Notes: generated from the sequence alone by a model not told the origin. A DNA stretch of 64,000 nucleotides from Sphingomonas sp. (GCA_003248865.1 QFPK01000009.1:68720-132719); one strand, 5' to 3'; positions 9,215 through 17,855 are shown, counted from the stretch's first letter. A program made the numbers and translations.

Positions 9215-10093
9215 ATGCGCGCCGGGCCGGTTCTTCTCTATGTTGTCGGCGTGGCGATCTTCTGCGCCATGGATTCCGCCATGAAGAAGCTGGTGGAAAC
9301 CAACCCGGCGGTGATGGCGACCTTCTGGCGCTATCTGGCGGCCACGGTGTTCGCGATTCCCTTCTGGCTGCGCGCGGGGCGCCCCCGCGTCACGGCCGAC
9401 ATGCTGCCGGTGCACCTGCTGCGCGGCGTGGTGCTGGCGGCCTCCGCTTTCGCCTTCTTCTGGTCTCTGAAGATCCTGCCGCTGGCGCAGGCCATCACCA
9501 TCGCCTTCATAGCCCCGCTGCTGATCCCGCCCATCGCGGCGGCGATCCTGAAGGAGCGGATGAAGGGCGGCAGCCTTGTGGCGGGCCTGATCGGCTTCGC
9601 GGGCGTGATCGTGGCGGTGGGGGTGAATCCGGATGACTGGTCGTCCGGCCAGTTACTGGGGGTGGCGGCGGTGCTGTTCTCCGCGCTCACCTACGCGCTG
9701 ACGGTGGTGCTGATGCGGATGCGCGCGCAGCTGGATGGCCCGGCCATCGTCAGCCTGCTGGGCGCCGGCATCCCCGCGCTGGTGCTGGCTGTGCCGATGC
9801 TGCTGCTGGTGCCGCCCGACGCTCTGCTGCCCGATGCGCAGGGCTGGCTGCTGGTGCTGGCGGCCGGGATCACCGGTGCGGTGGCCCTGCAGTGCCTGGC
9901 GCGGGCCTATGCCGTGGCCGAAGCACAGACGCTGGCGCCGTTCGAATATACCGCCCTGCTGTGGGCTGCGCTGTTCGGCTGGATCTTCTTCGCCGAGCCG
10001 GTCTCGCCGCGCACATGGGCCGGTGCCTTCATCATCGGCGGCGCCTGCCTGTGGCAGGCCCGGCGGGCCAGAACCGCGCCCGCCCTTCCCTAA
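9215..10093 (+). CDS. DMT-superfamily EamA transporter
   Basis: A 292-residue protein with ten predicted helices in two EamA repeats (about 5-135 and 150-285). The first repeat carries DSAMKKLVETNPAVMATFWR and SFWSLKILPLAQAITIAFIAP-like text. The second has YAVAEAQTLAPFEYTALLWA and ends in a TWAGAFIIGGACL helix. Such carriers export amino acids or other small metabolites; the substrate is unknown. The frame is open from an ATG at 9158, but similarity to the family begins at 9215. It diverges from the PuuD-like gene. Confidence 0.82.
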   Translation: MRAGPVLLYVVGVAIFCAMDSAMKKLVETNPAVMATFWRYLAATVFAIPFWLRAGRPRVTADMLPVHLLRGVVLAASAFAFFWSLKILPLAQAITIAFIAPLLIPPIAAAILKERMKGGSLVAGLIGFAGVIVAVGVNPDDWSSGQLLGVAAVLFSALTYALTVVLMRMRAQLDGPAIVSLLGAGIPALVLAVPMLLLVPPDALLPDAQGWLLVLAAGITGAVALQCLARAYAVAEAQTLAPFEYTALLWAALFGWIFFAEPVSPRTWAGAFIIGGACLWQARRARTAPALP

Positions 10094-10190
10094 AGCGCGC
10101 CAGCGCGCGGGCCCTTCCATAGTTCGATAGCTTGGCAGCGCGCCCCGGCCCGGCCTAGCAATCCTCCCGAACGCTGGGAGGCGAGACGAC

Positions 10191-11504
10191 ATGGCAACAC
10201 AGGCATTCAGCTGGAGCCGCGAGACGATCGACGATCGTATCGTGAACCCCGAAGTCTATACCGAACCGCACACGCTGCTGGCGGATTATGCCACGCTCAG
10301 GCGCGATGACCCCGTGCACTGGACGGAGCCCAAGGGCTATCGCCCTTTCTGGGCCATCACCCGCCATGCCGACATCACCACGGTCTCCAAGGCGAACGAC
10401 CGCTTCATCAACCGGGAACGCACCTATCTCTCCCCCATCGAGGGCGAGCAGTGGATCCAGCAGATGACGGGCGACACCCATCTGTTCCGCACGCTGGTCG
10501 ACCTGGACGATCCCGAACATCGCAAGCTCAGGCAGATCACCCACAGCTGGTTCCAGCCCGGCACGGTGAAGGCCAATCTGGAACCCAAGGTGCGGGAGAT
10601 CGCACGCGAGCATGTGGAGCTGATGAAGTCGCGCGGCAGCAGCCTCGATTTCGTCAACGAGGTCGCGCTCTTCTATCCGCTGCGTGTCATCATGGAGATT
10701 CTCGGCGTCCCGCGCGAGGACGAGCCGATGATGCTGAAGCTCACGCAGGAGACCTTCGGCTCGCTCGACCCGGACGTCATCGCCCGCTCCCAACTGCTCA
10801 CCGAGAATGCCAGCTTCTGGGGCGGCTCCAGCGGCAACAAGCAGGTGGACCTGTTCCAGCTGGCGCAGGTGTTCTTCCAGTATTTCGGCGCCGTGATCGC
10901 CGACCGCCGCGCCAACCCGCGCGACGATGTGGCGACCGTGATCGCCAACGGCACCATCGACGGCCAGCCGATCCCGGAAAAAGAGGCGCTGTCCTACTAT
11001 GTGATCACCGCCACCGCCGGGCACGATACCACCAGCACCTCGGCCGCCGGTGGTTTCTGCGAACTGGCGCGCAACCCGGCCGCTTTCGCGAAGCTGAAGG
11101 CGGATCCGTCGCTGATCCCGCTGTTCGTGGAGGAATCCATCCGCTGGACCACGCCGGTGAAGCATTTCATGCGCACGGCCGCCGAAGACACCATCCTGGG
11201 CGGCAAGACCATCCGTAAGGGCGACGGCCTCGCGCTCTTCTACCTCTCCGGCAACCGCGACGAGGCGGTGTTCGACGAACCGGATGTGTTCAAGGTGGAC
11301 CGCAACCCCAACAGGCACATCGCCTTCGGCCATGGCGCGCACCTGTGCCTGGGCATGCACCTCGCCCGGCTGGAGCTGAAGATCCTGTTCGAGGAACTGC
11401 TGCCGCATCTGGAAAGCGTGGAACTGGCCGAGGAACCCAGGCTCTCCACCGCCAACTTCGTGAACGGGCTGAAGACCCTGCCGGTCCGGGTGAAATGGGC
11501 CTGA
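10191..11504 (+). CDS. Cytochrome P450
   Basis: A 437-residue soluble bacterial P450. The I-helix oxygen-activation motif is TAGHDTTST (near residue 275). The K-helix ExxR is in VEESIRWTTPVKHFMR, and the haem loop FGHGAHLCLGMHLARLE places the axial thiolate at Cys386. Length and layout fit class I bacterial P450s that take electrons from a ferredoxin; no ferredoxin or reductase gene is nearby. The substrate is unknown. GGGAGGCG precedes the ATG at 10191. The last 10 bases overlap the thioesterase gene, so the two are likely co-translated. Confidence 0.93.
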   Translation: MATQAFSWSRETIDDRIVNPEVYTEPHTLLADYATLRRDDPVHWTEPKGYRPFWAITRHADITTVSKANDRFINRERTYLSPIEGEQWIQQMTGDTHLFRTLVDLDDPEHRKLRQITHSWFQPGTVKANLEPKVREIAREHVELMKSRGSSLDFVNEVALFYPLRVIMEILGVPREDEPMMLKLTQETFGSLDPDVIARSQLLTENASFWGGSSGNKQVDLFQLAQVFFQYFGAVIADRRANPRDDVATVIANGTIDGQPIPEKEALSYYVITATAGHDTTSTSAAGGFCELARNPAAFAKLKADPSLIPLFVEESIRWTTPVKHFMRTAAEDTILGGKTIRKGDGLALFYLSGNRDEAVFDEPDVFKVDRNPNRHIAFGHGAHLCLGMHLARLELKILFEELLPHLESVELAEEPRLSTANFVNGLKTLPVRVKWA

Positions 11505-11938
11505 AGTCCGACAGCCGCCGACTGGCGCTTGAAAACTATCCGCTCAGGCTCACCATCCCCACCCGCTATGGCGACATGGACACCAATGCCCATCTGAACA
11601 ATGTCGCCATCGCCCGGCTGATGGAGGAAAGCCGGGTGCGCTTCCACTACAGCCTGCGGGCAGACGGCGGAGACCTGAGCCCCGGCGGCGCCATGGTGGC
11701 CCATGTCGCCATCGATTATCTGGGCGAAGGCGAATATCCCGCCGACGTGGAAGCCGGCGTGGGCGTGGTGGAAATCGGCCGCACCAGCTACCGGCTCGCC
11801 ATCGGCCTGTTCCAGAACGGCAGGGCCTTCGCACTGGCGGACAGCGTGATCGTCCGCGTCAGCGCAGACCGGGGCAGCGCCCCGCTGCCGCAATCCTTGC
11901 GCGACCTGCTGGATCGGCATCGGGTTAGCTCCGCCTGA
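11495..11938 (+). CDS. Hotdog-fold acyl-CoA thioesterase (4HBT family)
   Basis: A 147-residue single hotdog domain. RYGDMDTNAHLNNVAIARLMEE is split by the family's catalytic D..GH-N pattern (here Asp in GDMD and HLNN), and VAHVAIDYLGEGEYP forms the central strand. These enzymes hydrolyse acyl-CoA or act as 4-hydroxybenzoyl-CoA-type thioesterases. The frame runs open upstream inside the P450 gene, but similarity starts at the ATG at 11495. The 10-base overlap with the P450 gene suggests a joint role in degrading or modifying an acyl or aromatic substrate; that link is inferred. Confidence 0.85.
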   Translation: MGLKSDSRRLALENYPLRLTIPTRYGDMDTNAHLNNVAIARLMEESRVRFHYSLRADGGDLSPGGAMVAHVAIDYLGEGEYPADVEAGVGVVEIGRTSYRLAIGLFQNGRAFALADSVIVRVSADRGSAPLPQSLRDLLDRHRVSSA

Positions 11939-12146
11939 CAACCCGCGCGCCCAGCAAGAATAGATCTGCCGGGCCGTAAGGCACCACAAGGCGTTAATGA
12001 TTGTTGCGCCACTGGATTGATATGTCTCAGCTGTTGCATAGCGGGCCCGTGCACCGGAACGGGTGCCAACCTCTGTTCATGCGTATCAACCAAACCCGTG
12101 GAACGGTTCGAGCAAGAAGAACCGGACGAACAAGGATGCCTGCGCG

Positions 12147-12764
12147 ATGACCATTCTTTCTGCCCTGCCGGCCAACGCCTGTCTTTACAGCGCAGCCCGG
12201 GTCGCTTTTGCCGCGATGGTGCTGGCGGCCGCCCCCGCATCGGCCCAGGTGAAACAGACGGCTGAGGGGGCGCAGGCGTTTATCAGTTCCATGTTCGAAA
12301 TGCCCGGCGTGTCCAAATGGCTGATCGCCGATGGGCAGACGCGGCTGGTGAACGGCAATCCGGCGCTGCTGCTGATCGGGCTGGAGCAGATCGAGCATGT
12401 GGATCGGACGGGCGCAAAAAATGCCTGCACGACGCAGATCAGCAAGATCCGCTTTGACCAGACCACACTGGAAAGCGGCGGCGCCTTCTACAATGTGGGA
12501 GACAGCGCCCTACCCGCGCTGCCCGGCGTGTTCGCCGCGCCGCTGTATGTGGATTGGGGCAAAACCAGCGTTTCACGCGGGATCGGCACCAACCCCACCA
12601 GCACCTGGCATTTCGTCTCGGCGCGCTTCACCATCGACAATGCGAAGACTGTCCCGGTCTATTTCCGCCTCTCCACGCAGGACAGCGCGCTGGCCGATCG
12701 CATCGAATATGCGATGAAATTCCTGCAGATGAGCTGCGACGTTTCGGCAAAGGACGGCTTCTGA
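12147..12764 (+). CDS. Secreted protein of unknown function
   Basis: A 205-residue protein with a signal peptide that ends in AAAPASAQV near residue 34. The mature part has two Cys (in NACTTQIS and LQMSCDVS) that could pair, and no recognised family. The start at 12147 was chosen because AAGGA lies about 10 bases upstream and the hydrophobic signal follows directly; the open frame extends 28 codons further without signal-like character. Its stop overlaps the start of the next gene (TGATG), so the two products probably act together in the periplasm or envelope. Confidence 0.6.
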   Translation: MTILSALPANACLYSAARVAFAAMVLAAAPASAQVKQTAEGAQAFISSMFEMPGVSKWLIADGQTRLVNGNPALLLIGLEQIEHVDRTGAKNACTTQISKIRFDQTTLESGGAFYNVGDSALPALPGVFAAPLYVDWGKTSVSRGIGTNPTSTWHFVSARFTIDNAKTVPVYFRLSTQDSALADRIEYAMKFLQMSCDVSAKDGF

Positions 12765-13744
12765 TGCGGCGGCCCGGCATCAGCCTTCTGGTGCTGGCGG
12801 CCCTGCTGCCAGCACCGCTGCTGGCCGAGCCCGCCGGTTCTCCGGCCCCGCGCCAGTTGACCGAAGCCGAGCAGGCGCGGCTGAAACAATCCATCGGCAA
12901 GGACAAGGCTTTGCTTCAACAGGCAGTCACCGCCGCGGAAGCCCGCCAGCGCGAGATCGAGCGCATCGATGCGGAAGCGGCCGCAGCGGCCGCTTATGTC
13001 GCCGTCGAGCCCGAGCCGGAAGTACCGGCGCAATCGGGCGGTGGAGCCGCCGCCATCCTGAACGCTTTCACCACCACTTTCGCCAGCGAGCATCAGAAGA
13101 ATATGGCGATCGTGAATCAGGGCAATGCCGATGTCGCCCTCGCCCGGCAGCGCCTGCACGAGCAGCAGGAGCGCGAGCGGCGCCAGCGCGAACAGGCTGA
13201 AGCCCGGCAGCGCGAGCAGCAACGCCAGCAGCAGGAAGCGGCAGCCCGGCACGCCGCGAGCTCGCAGTCGGAGGCACAGGCCGAAGCCCAACGCCAGCAA
13301 CAGCAGCGCGATGCCCAGTTGCGCGATGCCAAGTTGCGCGAGCAGGCCATGGCCGAACGCCAGCGCCTCGCGGCTCAGCAGGCGCAGGCAGGATCTCAGG
13401 CATCGCCGCCGCTGAGCCGCAGCGCGGGTTCATCCGGCAGCGCCACCGCCGCAGCGGGAGCTGCCACGGCCCATGGCCCGGCCCGCGCCTGGTGCCAGGC
13501 CAGCAAATCCGGCTCTTATCAGTGTATGGGGCCCACGCAGAAAATGCTAAGCTGGGAAAAATCGCTGGCCTATGCGCTGGAACTGGCCGGCTGCAAGGGC
13601 GGGCAGGGCTATACCCCGACCGTCGACGGCGGCGGCAGCGGTTTCAACTGCGGCCGCTCCCTGCGCTCGGGCGAATATCGCATGCCGGAATATGATCCCT
13701 ATCGCGGCGGCGGCGCACCGCAGAAGGTGACGTCGGGCAGCTAG
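12764..13744 (+). CDS. Secreted Gln/Arg-rich coiled-coil protein
   Basis: A 326-residue protein with a signal peptide (ends LLPAPLLAEPA). A long helical region rich in Q, R, E and A (about 125-225, with repeated ARQRE.Q-type heptads) is probably a coiled coil. A C-terminal domain (about 245-326) has four Cys (ARAWCQASKSGSYQCMG, LAGCKGG, FNCGRSLR). No family was recognised. It is translationally coupled to the preceding secreted protein. Its TAG stop and the stop of mnmA on the other strand share the palindrome CTAG at 13741-13744. Confidence 0.6.
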   Translation: MRRPGISLLVLAALLPAPLLAEPAGSPAPRQLTEAEQARLKQSIGKDKALLQQAVTAAEARQREIERIDAEAAAAAAYVAVEPEPEVPAQSGGGAAAILNAFTTTFASEHQKNMAIVNQGNADVALARQRLHEQQERERRQREQAEARQREQQRQQQEAAARHAASSQSEAQAEAQRQQQQRDAQLRDAKLREQAMAERQRLAAQQAQAGSQASPPLSRSAGSSGSATAAAGAATAHGPARAWCQASKSGSYQCMGPTQKMLSWEKSLAYALELAGCKGGQGYTPTVDGGGSGFNCGRSLRSGEYRMPEYDPYRGGGAPQKVTSGS

Positions 13745-14928
13745 GCAGCAGCGCGGATGAACGCCCCGCCCAGCACCCGTTCGCCGTCGTAGCAGACGGC
13801 GGCCTGTCCGGGGGACACCCCGAATTGCGGTTCGGGGAACACCAGCCGGGGCTGGTCCCCGCCCAGCAGCAGCGCTGTCGCCAGCGGCGCCATGGAGCGA
13901 AGCTTCACCGTCACGTCTATGCCTTCGGGCGGGATCGGGTCTGCCAACCAGTTCAGCGGGTCCAGTTCCACCGTCTGCACGGCGAGTGCCGCGCGCGGGC
14001 CGACCACCAGCCGGTTCGCATCGGGCTCCAGCCGGATCACATAGAGCGGCTCGGCCTGTCCGCCGATCTCGATACCGCGGCGCTGGCCCACGGTGAAGCC
14101 GATGAGGCCCGTGTGGCGACCCAGAACATGGCCTTCCATGTCCACAATGTCGCCGGGCCGGTCGGCGTCGGGGCGGAGCTTGCGCACCACGGCGCGATAG
14201 TCGCCGTTCGGCACGAAGCAGATGTCCTGGCTGTCGGGCTTGTTGGCCACGCGCAGGCCGAAATGTTCCGCCAGCAGCCGCACGGTGGGCTTGTCCAGTC
14301 CGCCCAGCGGGAAGCCCAGCCGCGCCAGTTGCGGCCCGGTGGTCGCGAACAGGAAATAGCTCTGGTCCTTGGAAGGGTCGGCCGCGCGGTGCAGCTCGGG
14401 GCCGTCGGCGCCCTCCAACCGCTGCACATAATGGCCGGTCAGCAACGCCTCGGCGCCCAGGTCCTCGGCCACGCCCAGCAGGTCCCGGAACTTCACCGTC
14501 TGGTTGCAGCTGATGCAGGGGACGGGGGTGCGGCCGTCCAGATAGCTGTCGGCGAAGGCCTCCATCACCTCGCTGCGGAAGGCCGAGGCATAGTCCAGCA
14601 CATAATGGGCGAAGCCCTGCGCATCGGCGACGGCGCGGGCATCGGCGATGTCTGACCCGGCGCAGCAGGCCCCCGCGCGCGCCGGCGCGGCATCGGAATC
14701 AGAGAGGCGAAGGGTGACCCCGATGGTCTCGCAGCCGTGCCAATGGGCGATCGCGGCCACCACGGAGGAGTCCACACCGCCCGACATGGCGACCACCACA
14801 CGGGTTCCGGGGGGGGGTAAAAGCCCTGAAATGTGACGAAGTGCGCCCTGAACCGCCTCTGCGGCCCTAGGGGCGCCCCCCGTAACAATGCTTTGCACCA
14901 CTTCAGACACGTTTCGGGTTACCCACAA
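13741..14928 (-). CDS. mnmA: tRNA-specific 2-thiouridylase MnmA
   Basis: A protein of up to 395 residues that adds sulfur to U34 of tRNA-Lys, -Glu and -Gln. The PP-loop ATP-binding motif is VVAMSGGVDSSVVAA (near residue 50). The catalytic Cys pair lies in PVPCISCNQTVKF and the resolving Cys in SQDICFVPNGDY; LLTGHYVQRL and the YFLFATT region also match. The start is unsure: TTG at 14928 gives the longest form, and GTG codons a few residues in are alternatives. The N-terminal ~40 residues are poorly conserved in the family. Confidence 0.93.
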   Translation of the reverse strand: MWVTRNVSEVVQSIVTGGAPRAAEAVQGALRHISGLLPPPGTRVVVAMSGGVDSSVVAAIAHWHGCETIGVTLRLSDSDAAPARAGACCAGSDIADARAVADAQGFAHYVLDYASAFRSEVMEAFADSYLDGRTPVPCISCNQTVKFRDLLGVAEDLGAEALLTGHYVQRLEGADGPELHRAADPSKDQSYFLFATTGPQLARLGFPLGGLDKPTVRLLAEHFGLRVANKPDSQDICFVPNGDYRAVVRKLRPDADRPGDIVDMEGHVLGRHTGLIGFTVGQRRGIEIGGQAEPLYVIRLEPDANRLVVGPRAALAVQTVELDPLNWLADPIPPEGIDVTVKLRSMAPLATALLLGGDQPRLVFPEPQFGVSPGQAAVCYDGERVLGGAFIRAAA

Positions 14929-15285
14929 TCATCGTTGGTCTCAAGGCGGGCACAGACCTGCCGTTGCTTGGGAGTAAGGCAAGCAGAAGCCCGACGACAG
15001 AGGCTGGAGCGCGAAGTCGCGCTTTTGCCCGGAAGGCGCCGAGATGGGCCGTTCGGGTGGAAAGCACAAGGGATCACCGGCGGAAGACCGGCCCTTGCAG
15101 GCGGAAGAGCTCCGAAGGCCGGAAGCGCCAGGTGCGGCGCGGGCAGGTGAGGCTGCCCGGGGCGCGCGGGAAGCGGGACCGGCAGGCGGGGATGCCCCGA
15201 TCGCCAGAGGACGCAACCGCATGTGTCAGCGGTTGCACCTGGGTTTGCGTGAAACTGCTTCGTCGGAAGAGCAAAGGTCGAGACA
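14929..15285. other. Gap between divergent mnmA and sciP; structured leader
   Basis: This 357-base stretch holds no convincing gene. It is GC-rich and purine-rich on the plus strand. A clear hairpin, GCAACCGC (15213-15220) with GCGGTTGC (15229-15236), stands 50 bases before sciP. Promoters for both genes must lie here, but no confident -35/-10 pair was found. Confidence 0.5.
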
Positions 15286-15732
15286 ATGAACGAAGAACAA
15301 CAGGCCATACCAAACAAGGCCGGCGCGCAACCCGTCGCTGGATTCAGTGCTGATCCCCGGGCGCAGTCGCTGCAAAGCGGCGCACGCGCCGACGACGATC
15401 GGCCCACCGAAGTTCCCGGCCCGCTGGGCAAGCCCATCACGCTGGAATCGCTCCCCCCGCCCGATACGCGGCGCTGGGTCGTGCGCCGCAAGGCGGAAGT
15501 GATCGCCGCCATCCGCGGCGGCCTGCTGACCGCCGCAGAGGCCTGCGCCCGCTATCGCCTGAGCCCGGAAGAGCTGGAGCTCTGGCAGGAATCCATCGAC
15601 CGCGCCGGTGTCCCCGGCCTGCGTGTCACCCGCATCCAGCTGTACCGCGATTATCCGCTGAAGCCCGCCGCCCCCAAGGCAGAGCGGCCCGAGCCGGTGC
15701 ACCGCGACCTCAGCCGACCCTGGTCGATCTGA
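15286..15732 (+). CDS. sciP: SciP-like CtrA inhibitor (DUF1153)
   Basis: A 148-residue protein. The DUF1153 domain (about 45-130) is unmistakable: GPLGKPITLESLPPPDTRRW then VVRRKAEVIAAIRGGLL and a helix-turn-helix containing EACARYRLSPEELELWQ, ending PGLRVTRIQLYRDY. In Caulobacter SciP binds DNA and CtrA and blocks CtrA-activated transcription during G1. Here it carries an extra ~45-residue disordered N-terminus and a C-terminal tail. It stands 19 bases upstream of a CtrA-type regulator on the same strand, so inhibitor and target may be one operon. Confidence 0.88.
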   Translation: MNEEQQAIPNKAGAQPVAGFSADPRAQSLQSGARADDDRPTEVPGPLGKPITLESLPPPDTRRWVVRRKAEVIAAIRGGLLTAAEACARYRLSPEELELWQESIDRAGVPGLRVTRIQLYRDYPLKPAAPKAERPEPVHRDLSRPWSI

Positions 15733-15751
15733 GCGATAAGGATTTCATCTC

Positions 15752-16603
15752 ATGTCCATGATCGACCCCTTTTCGCCGGAACAGGGCGGCCGTGATCCGC
15801 TGAACGGGATCGACGCCATCCGGGTGACCGGCCGGCGCGAAGCCGATGCGCTGGAGAGCCCGCTGGGCACCAGCGTCTCGCAGGCTGCAGCCCCCGCCCG
15901 CTCCCGCTTCCAGGCGCCCCAGGGCGCCACCCGCCTGCTGCTGGTGGAAGACGACCGGCTGCTGTCGGACGCGCTTTCCCGCATGCTGGAGATGGCTGGT
16001 TTCACCGTCTATGTGACGGGTTACGGCGAAGATGCGCTGGATCTCGCCCGCGCCTACCGCTTCGATGTGGTGGTGCTGGACCTGACCCTGCCCGACGTCG
16101 CCGGAACGCAGGTGCTGCAACAGCTGCACCAGATGCGCCCGGACACGCCCGTCATCATCCTGTCCGGCGAAGGCGGGCTGGAAAGCAAGATCGAGAATTT
16201 CCTGGAAGGCGCGGATGACTACATCACCAAGCCCTTCCACCGCGACGAGCTGCTGGCCCGCATCCATGCGGTTCTGCGCCGGGCACGGGCGGCCGCGCCG
16301 CAGGAAGTGACGTTCGGCCCGTTGGCGCTGGACCTCGTCGCCCACCGCGCGTCGGTCGGCGGCATCCAGGTGCCGCTGACGGGCAAGGAATATGCCTGCC
16401 TGGAGTTCCTGGCCACGCGCCGGGGCATGACGGTCACCAAGGAAATGTTCCTGGCGCACCTCTATGGCGGGCAGGACGAGCCGGAGATGAAGATCATCGA
16501 CGTCTTCATCTGCAAGCTCCGCCGCAAGCTCTCCGAAGCCGGCGCACCGCCGGTGGTGGAGACGGTGTGGGGGCGCGGCTACACCATCGCCAACGAGGGC
16601 TGA
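15752..16603 (+). CDS. ctrA: CtrA-type OmpR-family response regulator with N-terminal extension
   Basis: A 283-residue protein. Residues 1-60 form a low-complexity extension absent from standard ~235-residue CtrA. The receiver follows (about 61-178): acidic pair in LLLVEDDRLL, phospho-Asp D110 in VVVLDLTLPD, and K160 in YITKPFHRDELLARIHAV. The winged-helix domain has LTGKEYACLEFLATRRGM, VTKEMFLAHLYGG and KIIDVFICKLRRKL, nearly identical to the CtrA recognition region. The receiver is more divergent. CtrA controls cell-cycle and motility genes through TTAA-N7-TTAA boxes; the same DNA specificity is expected. It may be the lineage's CtrA or a paralogue. Confidence 0.8.
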   Translation: MSMIDPFSPEQGGRDPLNGIDAIRVTGRREADALESPLGTSVSQAAAPARSRFQAPQGATRLLLVEDDRLLSDALSRMLEMAGFTVYVTGYGEDALDLARAYRFDVVVLDLTLPDVAGTQVLQQLHQMRPDTPVIILSGEGGLESKIENFLEGADDYITKPFHRDELLARIHAVLRRARAAAPQEVTFGPLALDLVAHRASVGGIQVPLTGKEYACLEFLATRRGMTVTKEMFLAHLYGGQDEPEMKIIDVFICKLRRKLSEAGAPPVVETVWGRGYTIANEG

Positions 16604-16737
16604 CGCCCACAAGCGCCTGATGCAGCCCCCGGCGCCAGCCGCCGGGCCAGCGCATCCTGTCGCCCGGCCGGCCGTCGCGGGCCCGTTGGCGACATCCTCT
16701 TTCGACGATTTCCCGGCCATTCCGGGTTGGAAGCCTT

Positions 16738-16776
16738 GGGCCTGACGCCTTCCGCGCGCGTCGGGCCCATTTTTTT
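16738..16776 (+). terminator. Rho-independent terminator after the CtrA-type gene
   Basis: GGGCCTGACGC (16738-16748) pairs with GCGTCGGGCCC (16758-16768) with one T-G wobble, followed by AT and a run of six to seven T. It also lies just beyond the stop of the convergent methyltransferase gene. Confidence 0.75.
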
Positions 16777-16780
16777 CCGC

Positions 16781-17509
16781 TCAGCCCCGCCGGTTCCGCC
16801 GCCCCTCTGCCAGCGCCCGGATCATCCCGCGCAGGGTGCGCACCTCTTCAGCGGAGAATTGCGGCCGCGTCAGCAACTGCGCCAGCGTGCGCCGCGTGGC
16901 AGGCGTGCGATCCGGCACATGATAATAGCCCGCCTGTTCCAGCGCGTCGTCCAGATGCGCGATCAGCCCTGCCACTTCACCGTGCGGCGCCGGCACATGC
17001 GCCAGCGGCTCCGGCGTGGCAGGCGCGCCCGACTGGAACCATTCATAGCCCAGCAGCAGCACCGCCTGCGCCAGATTCAGCGAGCCATGCCCAGGATTGA
17101 TCGGACAGGTGACGATAGTGGAAATCGGCGCCAGATCGTCCGCCGTCAGCCCGGAGCGCTCCGGCCCGAACAGGATCCCGGCCTTCTGCCCGCGCGCCGC
17201 CGCCGCCCGGATCATCGCCGCCGCCTCGCGCGGGGTGACGACGGGCTTCGGCATATCGCGCGGCCGCACCGTGGTAGCGAAGGTCAATGCGCAATCCGCC
17301 AGCGCGTCGGCCACGCTCTCATGCACCGTCGCCGCCTCCAGCACATGGTCGGCGCCCGCTGCCGGCGGCCCCGCCTCCGGATTGGGCCAGCCATCGCGCG
17401 GAGAAACCAGCCGCAACTCCTCCAGCGCGAAATTGCCCATCGCACGCGCGGCCATGCCGATGTTCATGCCCAGCTGCGGGCGGACGAGAATGATTGCAGG
17501 CGCCGTCAT
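16781..17509 (-). CDS. TrmJ/SpoU-family RNA 2'-O-methyltransferase
   Basis: A 242-residue SPOUT enzyme. The N-terminus AIILVRPQLGMNIGMAARAM has the conserved Asn/Arg of motif 1. ILFGPERSGLTADDL is motif 2 and INPGHGSLNLAQAVLLLGYE is motif 3, forming the SAM-binding trefoil knot. The C-terminal ~80 residues resemble the TrmJ dimerisation tail. TrmJ methylates the ribose at position 32 of tRNAs; closely related LasT-like proteins have unproven targets. The start at 17509 matches the first conserved block; the open frame upstream runs into the repeat element and is not coding. Confidence 0.83.
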   Translation of the reverse strand: MTAPAIILVRPQLGMNIGMAARAMGNFALEELRLVSPRDGWPNPEAGPPAAGADHVLEAATVHESVADALADCALTFATTVRPRDMPKPVVTPREAAAMIRAAAARGQKAGILFGPERSGLTADDLAPISTIVTCPINPGHGSLNLAQAVLLLGYEWFQSGAPATPEPLAHVPAPHGEVAGLIAHLDDALEQAGYYHVPDRTPATRRTLAQLLTRPQFSAEEVRTLRGMIRALAEGRRNRRG

Positions 17510-17562
17510 GGCGCGGGGCGATGCACCAGCTTGGCGTTGGCGTCGAGTCTTGGCCCGCAGTG

Positions 17563-17796
17563 TTTTTTGCCTCCGGCGGGCAGGGAAATGATTTCCCTGC
17601 ACCCTCGATATTCGCGTTGTGCGCCACTTCAACGTTCCGCGCGTGACTTGGTTTGACTGCCTGCGGCGCTGGAGCCTGCTGGCGTCGCAGGCAGTAAACC
17701 TCACCGTCAGCACAACCTCGCCGAGCGGCATGGGAATGTGGGTGCAGGGAGATCATCTCCCTGCCGGGGGAGTTTGAGGGGGCAGAGCCCCCTCAA
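17563..17796 (+). repeat. Dispersed hairpin repeat, copy B
   Basis: The best preserved copy: TTTTTTGCCTCCGGCGGG, hairpin GCAGGGAAATGATTTCCCTGC (17580-17600), hairpin of GCCTGCGGCGC with a partner GCGTCGCAGGC, hairpin GCAGGGAGATCATCTCCCTGC-type near 17744-17764, and GAGGGGGCAGAGCCCCCTC near 17776-17794. Same orientation as copy A. Unlike other copies it sits between divergent genes (the methyltransferase and lnt), so it separates their promoters. The rest of this 346-base gap shows nothing else. Confidence 0.88.
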
Positions 17797-17855
17797 CAAC
17801 AACGCCCACCGCCCAACGCTGGCGGCGCCGCCCCGCACCCGCTATGCGGCCGGGC

